Shown: positions 12,280-22,870, counted from the stretch's first letter. The stretch: 64,000 bases of DNA from Stichopus chloronotus (GCA_021234535.1 CM037842.1:22197106-22261105); one strand, 5' to 3'. Notes: generated from the sequence alone by a model not told the origin. Translations and numbers: made by a program.

Positions 12280-12357
12280 CTTCTTTGGCCTCCATGGTCG
12301 GACATTCCTCCATTTTGACCTTGGACTCTAGTCAATGAATACTCTTAGGATAGTCCT
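12280..12357 (-). promoter_or_regulatory. Possible transcript start region with short coding exon
   Basis: On the minus strand a repeat shared with 4225-4262 is followed by an ATG at 12313. Its 11-codon frame (MEECPTMEAKE) ends in phase 1 at a good donor, AAAGAAG|GTACGA (12280/12279). It could be the start of a minus-strand transcript running toward the THAP exon candidate, but the frames do not join simply. The evidence is limited to the ATG, the donor and the shared upstream repeat. Confidence 0.2.
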
Positions 12358-12359
12358 GC

Positions 12360-13080
12360 CAGCAGGGTGCGCGAGAGAGGGCTACGCTGCCAGGCCAAAC
12401 ACCAACATCTCTACAGATGTTTCATTCCGCACTAAGTCAGTTTTGTATTTAAGAAGGTGCATATTACATAATGATAAACAGGTGATTGTTGGTTTTCCTT
12501 ATAGGGTGGTCGGTTTTCTGTGTCCTAACCAAGCTGGAAATAAACTTTTAGCTTTGATCACGTGTTGCGACGAATAGTTCTATTTGTCTTAAATATTCTC
12601 TTTATACTTGTACTTTTTTCTATTCTTTTTTTCTTTTTGCTTTACAGTTATACTAACAAGTAATCAAAATGAATTAAGTCTTGAGGATAACCATCACTAA
12701 AATTACCGCCTATCCTCGCAAACGCCTTTCCAGGTTCCTTACACTAGCTGAGACTGTTTAGAAGGGGGAAACGCAATTCATTCTTTAATAATCCTACCAT
12801 TTTTCGAAAACAATTTTTGTCCCAGATTTGCAGGCCACAACAACCGTAAGTCCACCCCCCCCCTCCCCCGGTCTCCCCTGGATTTGTCATATGCCGAGTG
12901 AATACACCCTCTGCCAAAATGTTTGGCATAATGTATATGAACGGTTTACAAGTTCAAAACGCTGTACATCGTATCCATGAACAAGCGAAGATACCATGTG
13001 AAGAATAGTACTTTATGCGCATTTTATCATGGCGCTATTTCGAAGCCCCATGGTTGTGTAAACTTGTGATCTAGAAATAA
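12360..13080. other. Anonymous sequence searched for Ig exon, none found
   Basis: This stretch lies directly downstream (minus strand) of the last Ig exon and was searched for a Y-x-C second-half Ig exon. None was convincing. A C-rich run occurs at 12855-12869. The minus-strand open frame at 12744-12929 is glycine-rich only because of that run. Confidence 0.4.
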
Positions 13081-13086
13081 CCTCAC

Positions 13087-13266
13087 CTATAGAGATATCC
13101 TCACCAGACTGAAGGTTACGGTTATCAGCACGAGTCCAGAAGGTTGCAGGAATTGGAACACCGTCGCTCAAGCACGATAGAGTAACATTATCTGTTTCAT
13201 TAAAGTATAACTTTTTGGGTGTGGGTGGAGGACCACGTGGTAAAACTCCTGTAATGGTTACCGGAT
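13087..13266 (-). CDS. Ig gene exon 4: first half of second Ig domain
   Basis: Acceptor TTCCAG|AT at 13267/13266 and donor G|GTGAGG at 13087/13086 bound 180 nt, entering and leaving in phase 1. The frame reads a linker with PRGPPPTPKK, then NETDNVTLSC and ATFWTRADN. These supply the B-strand cysteine and C-strand tryptophan of a C2/I-type Ig domain, and NET and NVT are possible N-glycosylation sites. Joined to exon 3, its first codon becomes TAT and continues smoothly from the end of domain 1 (FNLTVY). The exon stops about where exon 2 stops in domain 1, so both domains are split in the same place. The exon with the second half, including the F-strand Y-x-C, was not found. Confidence 0.75.
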
Positions 13267-14792
13267 CTGGAATTTAAAGGAAAGTACAGTTAATTAAAAC
13301 AGAATTAAGAAAGTTTTTTTAAAAAGGTAATTCACAGGAAAATTTTAAAATGATGTAATCTATCTCAAATACACGAAGCTAGTGCTTGGTTTCGCTCCCT
13401 GCTGTTGGTAATTTAAAGACATGTTACAATGTAACCGAAAACATATGAAATGCAGGGACATTTCAAGTCCACAATAAGGGACCGGTGACCGCGATCTCAT
13501 TGGAGCACAGACTGAAAAAGACAAATGAATACAAACTAAATCAATACAATTTGAAAGTTATTTCGACAAATTTCCTAGTTTTGTTTGTAAATATGGGATG
13601 GATTTAGCAAATCACATGGATAAATTTATTAAACAAACCTTCATCCAGTGTACATATTACAAGTTTTTATCAGCTGAGCAAAAAGGTAAAATGAAAACGA
13701 AGCTATAATTTGAAATAACGTGAATAGACTAGCAGTCTATCCGTAACCACCGAGTTAATTAGCTCACGTGACCGATTCTCTAACATTCTCTCCTACACTT
13801 GAAAGTCTCAACGAAGACATGTTGCGGACTGCCAGACTGACAAGTGATGGCCAACTGTTTGTTGAATAATGCAAAATGATGCTTTCTATTTTCCTTTCCG
13901 GCAGGAAGGTGGACATTTTGATCTTCCATCACTTTGAAAATGACAGATATTTTAGGTATTATGTACGATATTTAAAAACAAACACAATCAAAGAGAAGCT
14001 GTTATTTCGCACGTCTCAAACAGTGTCTTCAAACTTTGCGAATACCTGATCCATTGAATGAATCAATTCGATATTTTGCAAACGATATTTGCAGTTTACA
14101 ACATAAGCTTTCCGCAACACCAAAAGTACGAATTTTAATTGACACAAACGCCTATAATCAACAACCTAGGATACAGCGATTTTACTGTACGTTTCGTATG
14201 CGCTGCATCTAGCCTATACACATACGAGTCTTGCCGTCTTCATGTCGCGTAAATAGTCCTGACATGCACGTATATGCACGTATATATGACTCGTCTTAAT
14301 TTTGCCGAGTATCTGACTCATTTACGAAATTTAATGGTACAAAACTGATATCAGTGAGTAGGAAATAACATTTCCTTCTATTTTGATAATAACTGAGTGG
14401 TTTAACAACGGTGTAATAGCAGTTAATTTTACAAGGTGATGAAAACACATTTATAGACCTTTCATAAGAAAGGCCAAATTCCTATTTTTACACATGCTTA
14501 CTTGCGGAAGTGGCCATTAACAGTATTTTTCGTGTTTCAGCAAAACGTTTTCATGATTTTCCTATTTTGATAGTTTCTAAATGTTGGGTTATTATGCTGA
14601 AAAATCACCTCTTTTAATTCATTAGCATTCAAAGCTTCATGACGTCACGAAACGTCATGCATAAATGTGAAAGAAGGAAGTTCTTCTTCTGGGGTTGCGG
14701 ATAGACACCAGGTAATCAATGGAGAAGCAGGAGAGTGGTATTTGATGATTCAGATGCTTGTAAACCTATTGTCAATCCTTGTTTACTGCATT

Positions 14793-14840
14793 GAATGCAA
14801 TGAACTGAAATGCAATGAACTGAAATGCAATGAACTATGA
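14793..14840 (+). repeat. Short tandem repeat (about 15-bp unit, three copies)
   Basis: The word 'gcaatgaactgaaat' repeats with minor variation, and a related 'gaaatgagctatgaaatgg' follows. It lies in an intron of the Ig gene, and no function is implied. Confidence 0.6.
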
Positions 14841-14968
14841 AATGAGCTATGAAATGGCCAATAATATTGAAAGTGACGATGAGGATGATGAAGATGATGA
14901 CGACTATTATTATTATTAATATGTATATATTGAATCTGATTTTCTTTTGGTTTTGTCGCGTTACTTAC

Positions 14969-15187
14969 AATACACGGTCAGATTGAAGTATTTGAATATG
15001 GCGCCACCCTCTTCCACTAGTCCCTTTGAGCGAACTGCACATGAGTAAACGTCGGCATCTGTAATCTGTATGTCCTTTATCTTCATTTCCCATCGACTGT
15101 AGTTGGTATCCGTAAACTCAAACTTATCCTGCGGTCGAAGCACCGTCGGTGGTCTATTCCTTGAGTGAATATACAGCGGAAATTCAT
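14969..15187 (-). CDS. Ig gene exon 3: second half of V-type Ig domain
   Basis: Acceptor ATTGTAG|AT (15188/15187) and donor T|GTAAGT (14969/14968) bound 219 nt, phase 1 at both ends. The frame contains DEFPLYIHSRN, then KFEFTDTNYSRWEMKIKD, then ITDADVYSCAVRSKG. The D-x-D-A-D-V-Y-S-C motif is the classical F-strand of an Ig domain, and R-W-E-M-K-I is its E-strand. There is a final G-strand FNLTVY. An open frame starting at GTG (15143) covers only part of the exon; the true exon begins 44 bases earlier at the splice acceptor. With exon 2 it gives a complete V-set domain of about 115 residues. NLT is a possible N-glycosylation site. Confidence 0.82.
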
Positions 15188-15199
15188 CTACAATATATG

Positions 15200-16160
15200 G
15201 ATCAGAAATGTGACATAAAGCAGACGACTTTCACACACATATTGCAAAAGTACACCACCAGTTAGGGTGGCTGGCTACTTTCAGCTTGTTTTGTACAATG
15301 ATCACTAGCCTGATGAAAGTTGGATGAGGACGGAAGCGAGCTTCTGTTGTTTACTTTGCCTCATATCTGTGGAACTAGCAACCAGTCTATTACCTCTACT
15401 CTCCTCTCTTTGGTATCTTCAGCACAATTGCTTGAATATCTCTCACAATTTCAAACTCATAAATCCCCATTCTGAATCATCTCTCATCTAAGCAGTCCCT
15501 CGAACATCCCACCAATTGAAGGAATTTCGGGCATTGGCTACCACTATAATCAGATTTGGTTTTACGGTTACTCTTTTTAGATATTTCAACAACTTCTTTC
15601 GGATTAAGACACAACGACAAGTATGTTGAACATACACCCTGCTGACGAAACACTGCAATGCTAAGCTTAGTGGCGGCATAAGCTGCTTCCAAAAGTCACT
15701 TTTGGAAAAGGCAGAAGACACGACTGATACGTAGCAATATATAAAAACAATTCAACACTTTAATTGGAAAACCAACTGACTAACGCTCATGGTACTACTT
15801 CCTTTCTCTGTATACACCGACAACTAAAAAAGGGTTTTTCAGTTACATACGACCTTCATTAGCAAACGAGTTTGTCTACTTGTTACTTTGTTCTTCATCA
15901 ATAATCTCACATCAGTATAAATGAATCAATCATAAATTCAAAGCCTTACAAGGAAAACTTAATCGTAATGTCGCCATCTTTCTAACTTTTTGTAGATATG
16001 AATCTTTATTAAAATTAACGTTATAACTACTAGATTATGTCAGATATTCTCATAATATTAAATGGCTGTAATTAATTTTTCGATTTTACGCTCCATAGCC
16101 TAGGTTTGTAAAATCAGAAAAAGGAACCCCGCACAGTCCTCTTCATTTGAATTTAAAACT
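15200..16160. other. Intron of the Ig gene, no other feature seen
   Basis: The minus-strand open frames at 15477-15692 and 15488-15721 overlap each other in different frames and resemble nothing. The stretch is consistent with intron sequence between exons 2 and 3. Confidence 0.45.
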
Positions 16161-16175
16161 GATTTAATAGTTTAC

Positions 16176-16307
16176 CCCCAACACTTTTCCACATAAAAGT
16201 GTCGTTTGATTTGAAACCCAAAACCGTACAGCCCATCGTGACGTCTTCACCCAAGTTCCCCTGGTGTTCCACCAAATCACTTGATATGCGCGGAGCGGTA
16301 CGTGGAG
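16176..16307 (-). CDS. Ig gene exon 2: first half of V-type Ig domain
   Basis: Acceptor TTTCAACAG|CT (16308/16307) and donor G|GTAAAC (16176/16175) bound 132 nt, phase 1 at both ends. The frame reads PRTAPRISSD, then LVEHQGNLGEDVTMGC, then FKSNDTFMWKSVG. The B-strand cysteine, with G-x-D-V-T before it, and the C-strand tryptophan are in the usual spacing for a V-set domain. Its split codon joins exon 3 to give SVG|DEFPLY without a frame break, which is strong support for the pair. A longer open frame (16164-16430) overlaps this exon in another frame and is a shadow. Read through without splicing, the exon frame meets a stop codon a few codons past the donor. NDT is a possible glycosylation site. 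Confidence 0.8.
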
Positions 16308-16915
16308 CTGTTGAAATAAAATACGCAGAACATCAAGGGAAATCAAGCATAAAATACTAAATGAACTCACACAAACTACTTTGGGGGGGGATTTTTTTTT
16401 ATTGACTCGACTTACAAGGAAACGTAACAAGTTTACACCACATTCAACAGTTTACACCACATATTATAATTCGTGTCTTATAGTTTCTTGAATTTCCAGC
16501 ACAGTGACAATGCATTAATCTGATATCAATCGATTAATGGAATAAGATCAGCATATTTAAAGGAGAGGGAAACCCTGGGAATATAATAATCAATATGAAG
16601 CAGAAGTGTTTGACAAACATCTTCCCAAAGTTTCCAAGTTTGGAGACATTGCTTTCTATCCAAGTTACACACTTTTGAAATTCAAAGAAGGGTGTGGCCA
16701 TTTTTGGCTACGTAGAATGTAAACCATCTTGAGTAAGTCAAATAAAGATGTCATGTAACCACTGATAGCAGGACTTACAATGCATTTCTTTGTGTCTTTA
16801 CCTATAATTTCAAATTGCAATATCTTGGAAAATATTTCAATGAAATTTGGTGATGGTGTTCGCCAAATGTCTCTCATTTAACATTGTCCAAAGTCATCAC
16901 TCGCCTCCTCCTTAG

Positions 16916-17075
16916 CCGGCAATCCAGTAGTAGTTGCAAATCTCATTCCTATCGCTTTCCATGGTGATTCGATACCGTACACATCATTCCATGTACTCCC
17001 AAAGTGCACTAAACTGTACATTTAATCAGTGATTCAAACTGCTCATTGTGGGTAGAGGCGCCGTTGAATATTCAA
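16916..17075 (+). repeat. R1-type end fragment
   Basis: The words 'ggcaatcc', 'gttgcaaatct', 'cctatcg' and 'catggt.attcgatacc' match 61233-61300 in order, followed by the 'gattcaaactgctcattgtggg' block shared with 2416 and 61345. It is a diverged copy of the R1 left-end segment. Confidence 0.5.
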
Positions 17076-17094
17076 GTTACTTATAGTTACTACT

Positions 17095-17345
17095 ATGCAA
17101 TGCACAGCGTTGCACAACAACAACATCAATACTACGATTACTACTACTAATAACAATAAGAATGATATTACCATTTTTAATAATAATGATAATAATAATC
17201 ATCATCACCATCATTATAATAACAATAATGATAATGATAATAATACTACGAAAGATAATAATAATAACAATATATGATAGGCTAATAATAATAACGAGAG
17301 GGCAATCCACGGAGTTGCATATCATCCCTATCGTTGTCCACAATT
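17095..17345 (+). repeat. ATT/AAT-rich microsatellite with adjoining R1 end
   Basis: The stretch from about 17125 to 17295 is an imperfect array of 'aat', 'aac' and 'atc' triplets. All open frames here (17077-17379 minus, 17095-17277 and 17162-17374 plus) are low-complexity N, I or V runs and are artefacts. From 17295 a good R1 left-end copy follows ('gagagggcaatccacgg' then 'gttgcatatcatccctatcg'). Confidence 0.75.
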
Positions 17346-17610
17346 CATTCGCTCTTTTCCATGTATGTATATAGTCCATAGACAGTTTATTCGAACACCC
17401 GACGCTTTACGTTATACTCAGTACATAAGTTCACGTAGCTAGGTGCAGCATACTTGGCCATGGATGTGTAAAGAACGCACATGTGATGTGTGAATGTAGA
17501 AGTCACGTGCGTTTTAAAGTACATAGGCCTATTTCCATGCAGATGGCGTGTGCGTCAAAGTAATTATTTTGTTTCCTTTATTTCTCAGTAGAGTCGTATA
17601 CACGGCTCTG

Positions 17611-17618
17611 TTTCTCAG
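17611..17618 (+). repeat. Target site duplication of P-type element, left
   Basis: TTTCTCAG lies directly outside the left inverted repeat, and the same eight bases lie directly outside the right one (20646-20653). Eight bases is the P-element duplication length. The word also occurs once more just upstream, near 17581. Confidence 0.75.
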
Positions 17619-19421
17619 TAGAGTACCTTTATAGGGAGAGTAGCGACAAATTAAAATTGGATGTCATTTTGTCTCCATTCCTGCGCATCTAGAGCACACT
17701 GCACATGACTCAAGACTGCCTTCTAAGCGTTGCGGGTTTTCTTTTGTCTTATTTCTGGTCTCTATTGAACGAGAGGGGTGGGGTTTCGTGTACAAAACCT
17801 GTGGGGAGTCACTCACAATGATATGGGTTCGGGGAGGGGGACAATTAATATCACAAGGGGCCAGATTAGACATCCTATTTTGATGACTACATGGTACATA
17901 TGGAGGACACTCTTGATTTTAAAGCAAACGTTTAGAATTGATATTGGTACCACGTCAGGGGGAGACAAAACATTATTCGCCGAAGATCCCTCTGGGCACA
18001 AGGAGGAGAACAAGGAGGGGGCAGGGGCTGCAAATGGGAGGATGCCCCTTGGCAACAACAAAGGCCCGAAAGGTCAGTTGAATTCAGGTGAATTCATTTG
18101 GTTGGAAAATTTGTGATAGAAACATTTAGACATTGTTTCTTGACATTTGATCAAGGATCCAGAGCCCTTGGCCTTGGACCCGTGCTCAAAAGGGCACTGC
18201 ACATCATTCAGTGCATTGAAGTCACGCTGCATCACTTTTGCTCTGTTTATATTTATAACTGAACAAGGAATGTACTGTAATTGCATTCGAAGTGCACACA
18301 GTACTAGTTTAAGAACCCTCTCCCTAGTTTGGGCCGGACCCTGGGATCCCGGTCCCACCAATCTCGAAGTAATACGAAGTATGGCATGTGAGGTATCTAC
18401 GGATAAAGCATCTGAAGAAACATACAAAAATGTTGTTCATGTTCACCATTGAATCTTCTCTAGAATCAGAGTTTATTTTAGAGTTCTCCCAACGTTGGGC
18501 CCTGGGCCCAATTGTCATAACATATTAGAAAGTATACAATGAAAGGTACTTATTCATAAGTAGTTTGAAAAAGAATAAAAAACTGCAGTCCTTAATCCTG
18601 TGTAAAGTGAACCCTACACAGCTTTTCCTTTTCCACAGTTTTTGTGCTTTCCTTCTGCAAATGATACCATGGTATGTGCAGTGTTTTAATGCTTGAACGA
18701 TCAACATGTTTTCATGTATCAACCTAGATAACAGGTATACTACATCATGTCACCCAAGTTGAAATTAAAAAAAAAACCTTAACTCTCTTGTACAGAGAGA
18801 GCTTAATTAATTACATCACCACATAAGAGTAACAGTCCTTTCACACCTTGGTACAAGGTGCAGTAACTTTTAGAAATACAAAGATTGTAATTTGAATTGT
18901 ACAACACTGACATCACAAATTATTGTGCAATGTACCATTTTAGTCTGAGTGAATAAACGTCAACATTTTGTATCTCAGCTCAGGAATGCCTATGAAGATG
19001 GGAGTTGGACTGTTAGAATTCATTCTTAATGGTCTTTAATTTTGGATTTTTTACTTTAGGTACACTTCTATCACCTTGCCAGCCAACATTAGAAATTTTG
19101 ACAGCATACACCGTATGTAACGTAGAAAGACGTAGAAAAAGTCCTTGAGGAGACTTTGATCTGAAAGGTAGGTTATTGAGGTGAATCATGAAAGTATCTG
19201 AAGTTTATGCAAATGCTAGCATTATTAAATATTTCTGTACATACATACTAAATTACAACCAAGGATGAAACAGCTAAAAAAAAATAGTGAGTGAACACAA
19301 AACTTGAGAAAAATTAAAAAAAAAAAACACTTCAAGAGTCATTTCACTTTCTTAGCTAGTGTACGCATAGTCACACTCATGCTGCCAAGTTCACCATGTC
19401 TCTTCAGTCTTGCTGACTCCT

Positions 19422-20058
19422 TCAACAGTTCTTAATTTCTTTGTTTTTTTTGTTTTTTGTTTTGAAGAAAAAGTGCAAGCGAACATTGATGAATTTACTA
19501 ATGAGTTTACGTTTGAGACTGTAGCAGGGAGAGATCTTGATATCTTTGGTCAGCTGTTCTGCTTCAATGACAAGAACGTCTTTGATATTGGGTCCCTTAA
19601 TGAGATTTCTTTCCTTGCCCCTGAACAGAGTCTCCACTTTAACCAGCATGTTAAAGGCTTTTTCAGACACATGCAAACAACCTTGTCTGTACTCTTTCAA
19701 AAGGGTGAGCATAGCTGCCTGATGTGGCCCATCCTGAGGTCCACTGGTAACCTCACTCAAACATTCCTCACAAGTCTTCTCACTTTTCTTGATTGAATTA
19801 AGACAGTACCCACCAAGGTTAAAAAGACAGTCAGGTTCGACTTGGGGAAGTTTTGAGAAAAGCTCCTCATCTGCTAAGCAAGGTTCAGGAATTTCTGACT
19901 CTTGTGGCATCCGCAAATTCTGGTTGAGGAACTCTGCCAAAAACTCTCCATCATCTTGGTCATAGCTTCCTGCTTGATTGAGAGTGAGGAACTGTGCACT
20001 ACTGCATATTTGAATCCCAGTGGTCAGTGAAGAAACAGGCTTCTTCAGACGAACTATA
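19422..20058 (-). pseudogene. C-terminal exon of THAP/P-type transposase
   Basis: A probable acceptor TATTTTCAG (20059) opens a frame that runs to TGA at 19422-19424, about 211 residues. It contains SAQFLTLNQAGSYD and DGEFLAEFLNQ, then FNLGGYC...CEECL, which looks like the 'GY...C..C' segment near the end of THAP9/P-type transposases. Later come a KAFNMLVKVETLFRG-type helix, and CYSLKRKLISKFINVRL, which matches the family's conserved L-K-R-K-L...R-L helix near the C-terminus. A shorter frame reported from 19940 begins at TTG, not ATG, and misses the first 39 codons. The exon enters with two bases needed from upstream. The only upstream exon seen (THAP, 20497-20348) ends in phase 0, so at least one exon is missing. 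It is a transposon remnant, although the long intact frame leaves domestication or trans-mobilised expression possible. Confidence 0.65.
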
Positions 20059-20347
20059 CTGAAAATAAATTTTCTAGGCAGTCCTGAGTAAGTCGAGATG
20101 TAAGGAGAAATTTGTTAACAGCATTGAGCAACTGATGCAGAAAAGCATTTTAGTTGGTTAACCAATCCAATGAACTTTAGTTATCCAGCTTACTTTGCCA
20201 GGTAAAGGCTAGGCGACGGTTTGTCGCATTCTACACAGACGAGCCTAACGTTAGGCCTAGCTACCCTTTTCGCCATATTCACAGTACGTAAGTAGCTTAT
20301 GCCCCCGAGTGTTGAGCCTACCACCTATTACTTAGTTCTAACGTTAC

Positions 20348-20497
20348 ATGGCAGGGAAATGAGTTGGTTGGTTTCCAATTGACACGGCTGAATTTATTCC
20401 CCCAAATCTTTCTTCTTTTTGTATTTGTGGGAATTTTGTACATTCTAAACCCTTTCTCGGACTGATTGTAACAACCAAATGCACAACAACCCGTCAT
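20348..20497 (-). CDS. THAP zinc-finger exon of the P-type element
   Basis: From ATG at 20497 the minus strand reads MTGCCAFGCYNQSEKGFRMY, then KIPTNTKRRKIWGNKFSRVN, then WKPTNSFPCH. It reaches a possible donor CAT|GTAACG (20348/20347). The order is THAP-like: an N-terminal cysteine pair, an aromatic-x-x-P segment ('MYKIP'), a basic stretch with tryptophan, a W-x-P motif, and a C-x-x-H-type position near the end. THAP fingers bind the sub-terminal DNA of P-type elements. The exon lies about 120 bp inside the right inverted repeat, the expected place for the transposase start. At 50 codons it is too short to show as a long open frame. Without splicing, the frame continues 10 codons to a stop. 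Confidence 0.7.
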
Positions 20498-20645
20498 TTT
20501 CTTGGTGAACCGGAAAGTTTACGTGTAGTCACTGTCATTGACTGCGTGGGGCCAAAACTTTTTGGAAACAAAATGGCTCCTGTAGTCACATGACCTTTAA
20601 TTTTTGGAACGTCAATGTCGCTACTCTCCCTATAAAGGTACTCTA

Positions 20646-20653
20646 TTTCTCAG
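20646..20653 (+). repeat. Target site duplication of P-type element, right
   Basis: TTTCTCAG directly follows the right inverted repeat and matches 17611-17618. Confidence 0.75.
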
Positions 20654-20869
20654 ATAGGTGGCGCGGCACTCTGGTCGTTTTGTAATAGTTCTAAGCAACA
20701 CGTCACAGTCATTTGCATTATTAAATTTCTTTCCTTTTCCAAACCGTACTGTAAACAACTCAATTTCTTTGCTAGCGTATACAAGACATGTACGAACATA
20801 CTCGGTAAGAACATACTCGGTGGAGGGTATTACCAAAAAGCATGGGCAATGACACTGTTATTAGATATA

Positions 20870-21815
20870 ATCCCTCAGTCCAAACATGGTAACATAGAAG
20901 TCACATTTTATGGAAAAGCAAAGATCTATTAAGTTATGTCGCAGCTTGTACTTACCGTACTGCATTATGTGCCCTACTGAACTATGACGTCACCGATCGG
21001 GTGAACACTGCACGCCATAATCCGGTACCTAACAACCAAGTTTGAAGTTCTTTAGACTTACACTTTAGAAGAAAATCGCGACACACCATTTCAAAGCATT
21101 TTGCCTACGACTTCAGACCTTTGACCCCTGACCTTCAATTTGACAGAGGACACAAATTCATGGGTCACCCATCTATCAACTTTGACCCTAATCGGCCTTC
21201 CCTAATCGTCTAGTAGGAGTGGCGGACGGAAACTGTTCTGTGTCAATTTTACCTTTGACCTCTGAACTTGAACTTGAACCTTAAACTCAAAACATATATA
21301 AGTATGAGTTGCAGATAAAATTTTCTATAGCGGTCATATATTCGAAGAATTCATGTGAACAGCCATTTTGGATTCAAATGGAAATTTTCATTAATTTGAC
21401 CTCTGACCTTTGTCCTTAAATTTTGAGGGAAGACACAACTTCAGACGATGGGTCACCTATCTAACAACTCTGATTGTCATCGGCTTTGCAGTCTGGGAGG
21501 AGTGGCGGATGTAAACATTTCTGTGTCAATTTTTACCTTTGACCGCTGAACTTGGCCCTTGACCTCAAAATATATGCAGACATGATTTTTAGATAAAATC
21601 TAGTATACCGGTCTTATATGCGAAGGTCCCATGTAAATAGCCCTTTGGGATTAAGAATTACAGCAAAAATAAAATTTTCAATAATTTAACATTTGACCTT
21701 AAATTTTCACGGGAGACACAACTTCAGACCATGCGTCACCTGTCAGCCAATTTGACCGTCATCGGTTTACGGTCTAGGAGGAGTGGGGGACGCAAACTTT
21801 CAAAATTGAAATTTT
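20870..21815 (+). repeat. R2 repeat with three ~282-bp tandem units
   Basis: The first part (20870-21120) is related to 2930-3330. It is followed by three diverged units in which 'gacacaa.ttca.ac.atg.gtcacc' recurs at 21149, 21432 and 21714. Each unit also has a 'tctaggaggagtgg' segment. The first two units also share 'tgtgtcaatttttacctttgacc'. The spacing is about 282 bp. TGACC-type words dominate. No coding frame is shared. Confidence 0.65.
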
Positions 21816-21855
21816 CTTTCGCTCACACCCACCCACACACGCACACACACACATC
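21816..21855 (+). repeat. CA-rich microsatellite
   Basis: An imperfect CA/CCCA array ('cacacacgcacacacaca') directly follows the R2 array and ends it. Confidence 0.8.
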
Positions 21856-22509
21856 TTCACACATTTTGACTCCTACCCTATGAGGGGTTCCTGGTAACCT
21901 TTATCAATAGTACATTAATATTACCATGGCAACTGTTGTGAAGGCAACTGAGAGAGTCATAATACATTCTAACGTCCCAAAATAACTGCAATATCTCATC
22001 TATATGGATGAGATAATGAGAATAAAAGTCGTCGACATAATAATAATAGTAATAATAATGATAATAAAAGAGATTTGTTACGCGCACTTATCCACCCAGA
22101 AGGGGTTATTGCCTACATACTGAATGATTGTTTACATGTTTGTGTTAGTTTGTGTATTTATAGTCTAAATTGTAATGTCTGTGACCTTTTCATATTTCCG
22201 GTTGACCTTTGGGCTGTCGCTACTGAACATGTATACATTAAAGGGTTAGGGTGAAACGGTATAGCCGATAAACATAGTCCTAATTCATTCCTAGCTGTTT
22301 TTATCTCATCGGGCTGAGATGAGATATTGTAGTCACTTGGCTAGTGGAGCTACATATTGTACTGTGCACCCATTGGAGAACGGTTGCCATGGAAACACTT
22401 TGAGTGGATCACTCGAGTAGCGACACCCCAGGGGAACCCAATGTTATAGTGACCATGGTTACAGCCGGGTCCTGTTGGGTGCTATAAATGAAAACGTGTC
22501 CGTGCCGAT

Positions 22510-22870
22510 GTTCTGTGCTGTGTGTGTGTGTGTGCGTCCGCGCCTGTCGAAATTTTGGTTTTTCCAGAATACCTTGAAAAGTATATGAGCGTTTAACTAT
22601 AAATTTGCAAAGGATGTAGATGGTAGCAAAATATCCAATCTATATTATTTTTATGGTAAAACTGTGTCAAATTTGCTGATTTCTTAGAGCAAAGCCACTT
22701 TTGCATAAATGGGATTTCAAGCATATATTGAGAACTACTTGAGCAATAGTTGAAAAATTCTGCGACGACTTACCTGATAACAAAATGTCCAAGATGTATC
22801 ATCTTTACAGTAAATCAAGTACAATTTGCTCATTTTTGAGATATATATATTGCAGTGCCTTATAGGTATG
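22510..22870 (+). repeat. Dispersed repeat R1, partial copy with GT microsatellite
   Basis: A GT run (about 22518-22533) leads into 'gcgtccg', then 'tttttccagaat.ccttgaaaag.atatgagcg'. Two diverged ~155-bp units follow, with 'tttgctgatttcttaga.aaa.gcca.ttttgc' and 'cagtaaatcaagt.caatttgct'. The same order is seen at 59041-59300. Confidence 0.65.

Larger units (their letters stand above)
17619..20645 (-). mobile_element. P-type DNA transposon, internally deleted, ends intact
   Basis: A perfect 30-bp terminal inverted repeat begins TAGAGTACCTTTATAGGGAG at 17619. Its reverse complement ends at 20645. Both ends abut an 8-bp duplication TTTCTCAG. Inside, on the minus strand, lie a start codon with a THAP zinc-finger exon (20497-20348), and then an exon (20058-19422) resembling the C-terminal part of THAP/P-type transposases. 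Terminal repeats, 8-bp duplication and a THAP-plus-transposase product are the P-superfamily hallmarks. At 3.03 kb, with under 300 residues of recognised coding sequence, the copy lacks the RNase-H-like catalytic core. It is therefore probably non-autonomous. The segment 17649-19421 carries no recognised coding sequence. The element sits in the large first intron of the Ig gene, in the same transcriptional orientation. Confidence 0.85.

Noticed and set aside
16164..16430. 88-codon minus-strand frame over the first Ig exon
   Set aside because: It is in a different frame from the Ig exon, which is better supported by splice sites and Ig motifs.
17077..17379. Overlapping I/N/V-rich frames on both strands
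   Set aside because: They are translations of an AAT/ATT microsatellite.
19410..19796. 128-codon plus-strand frame opposite the transposase exon
   Set aside because: It is antisense shadow of the minus-strand frame, which carries the recognisable family motifs.
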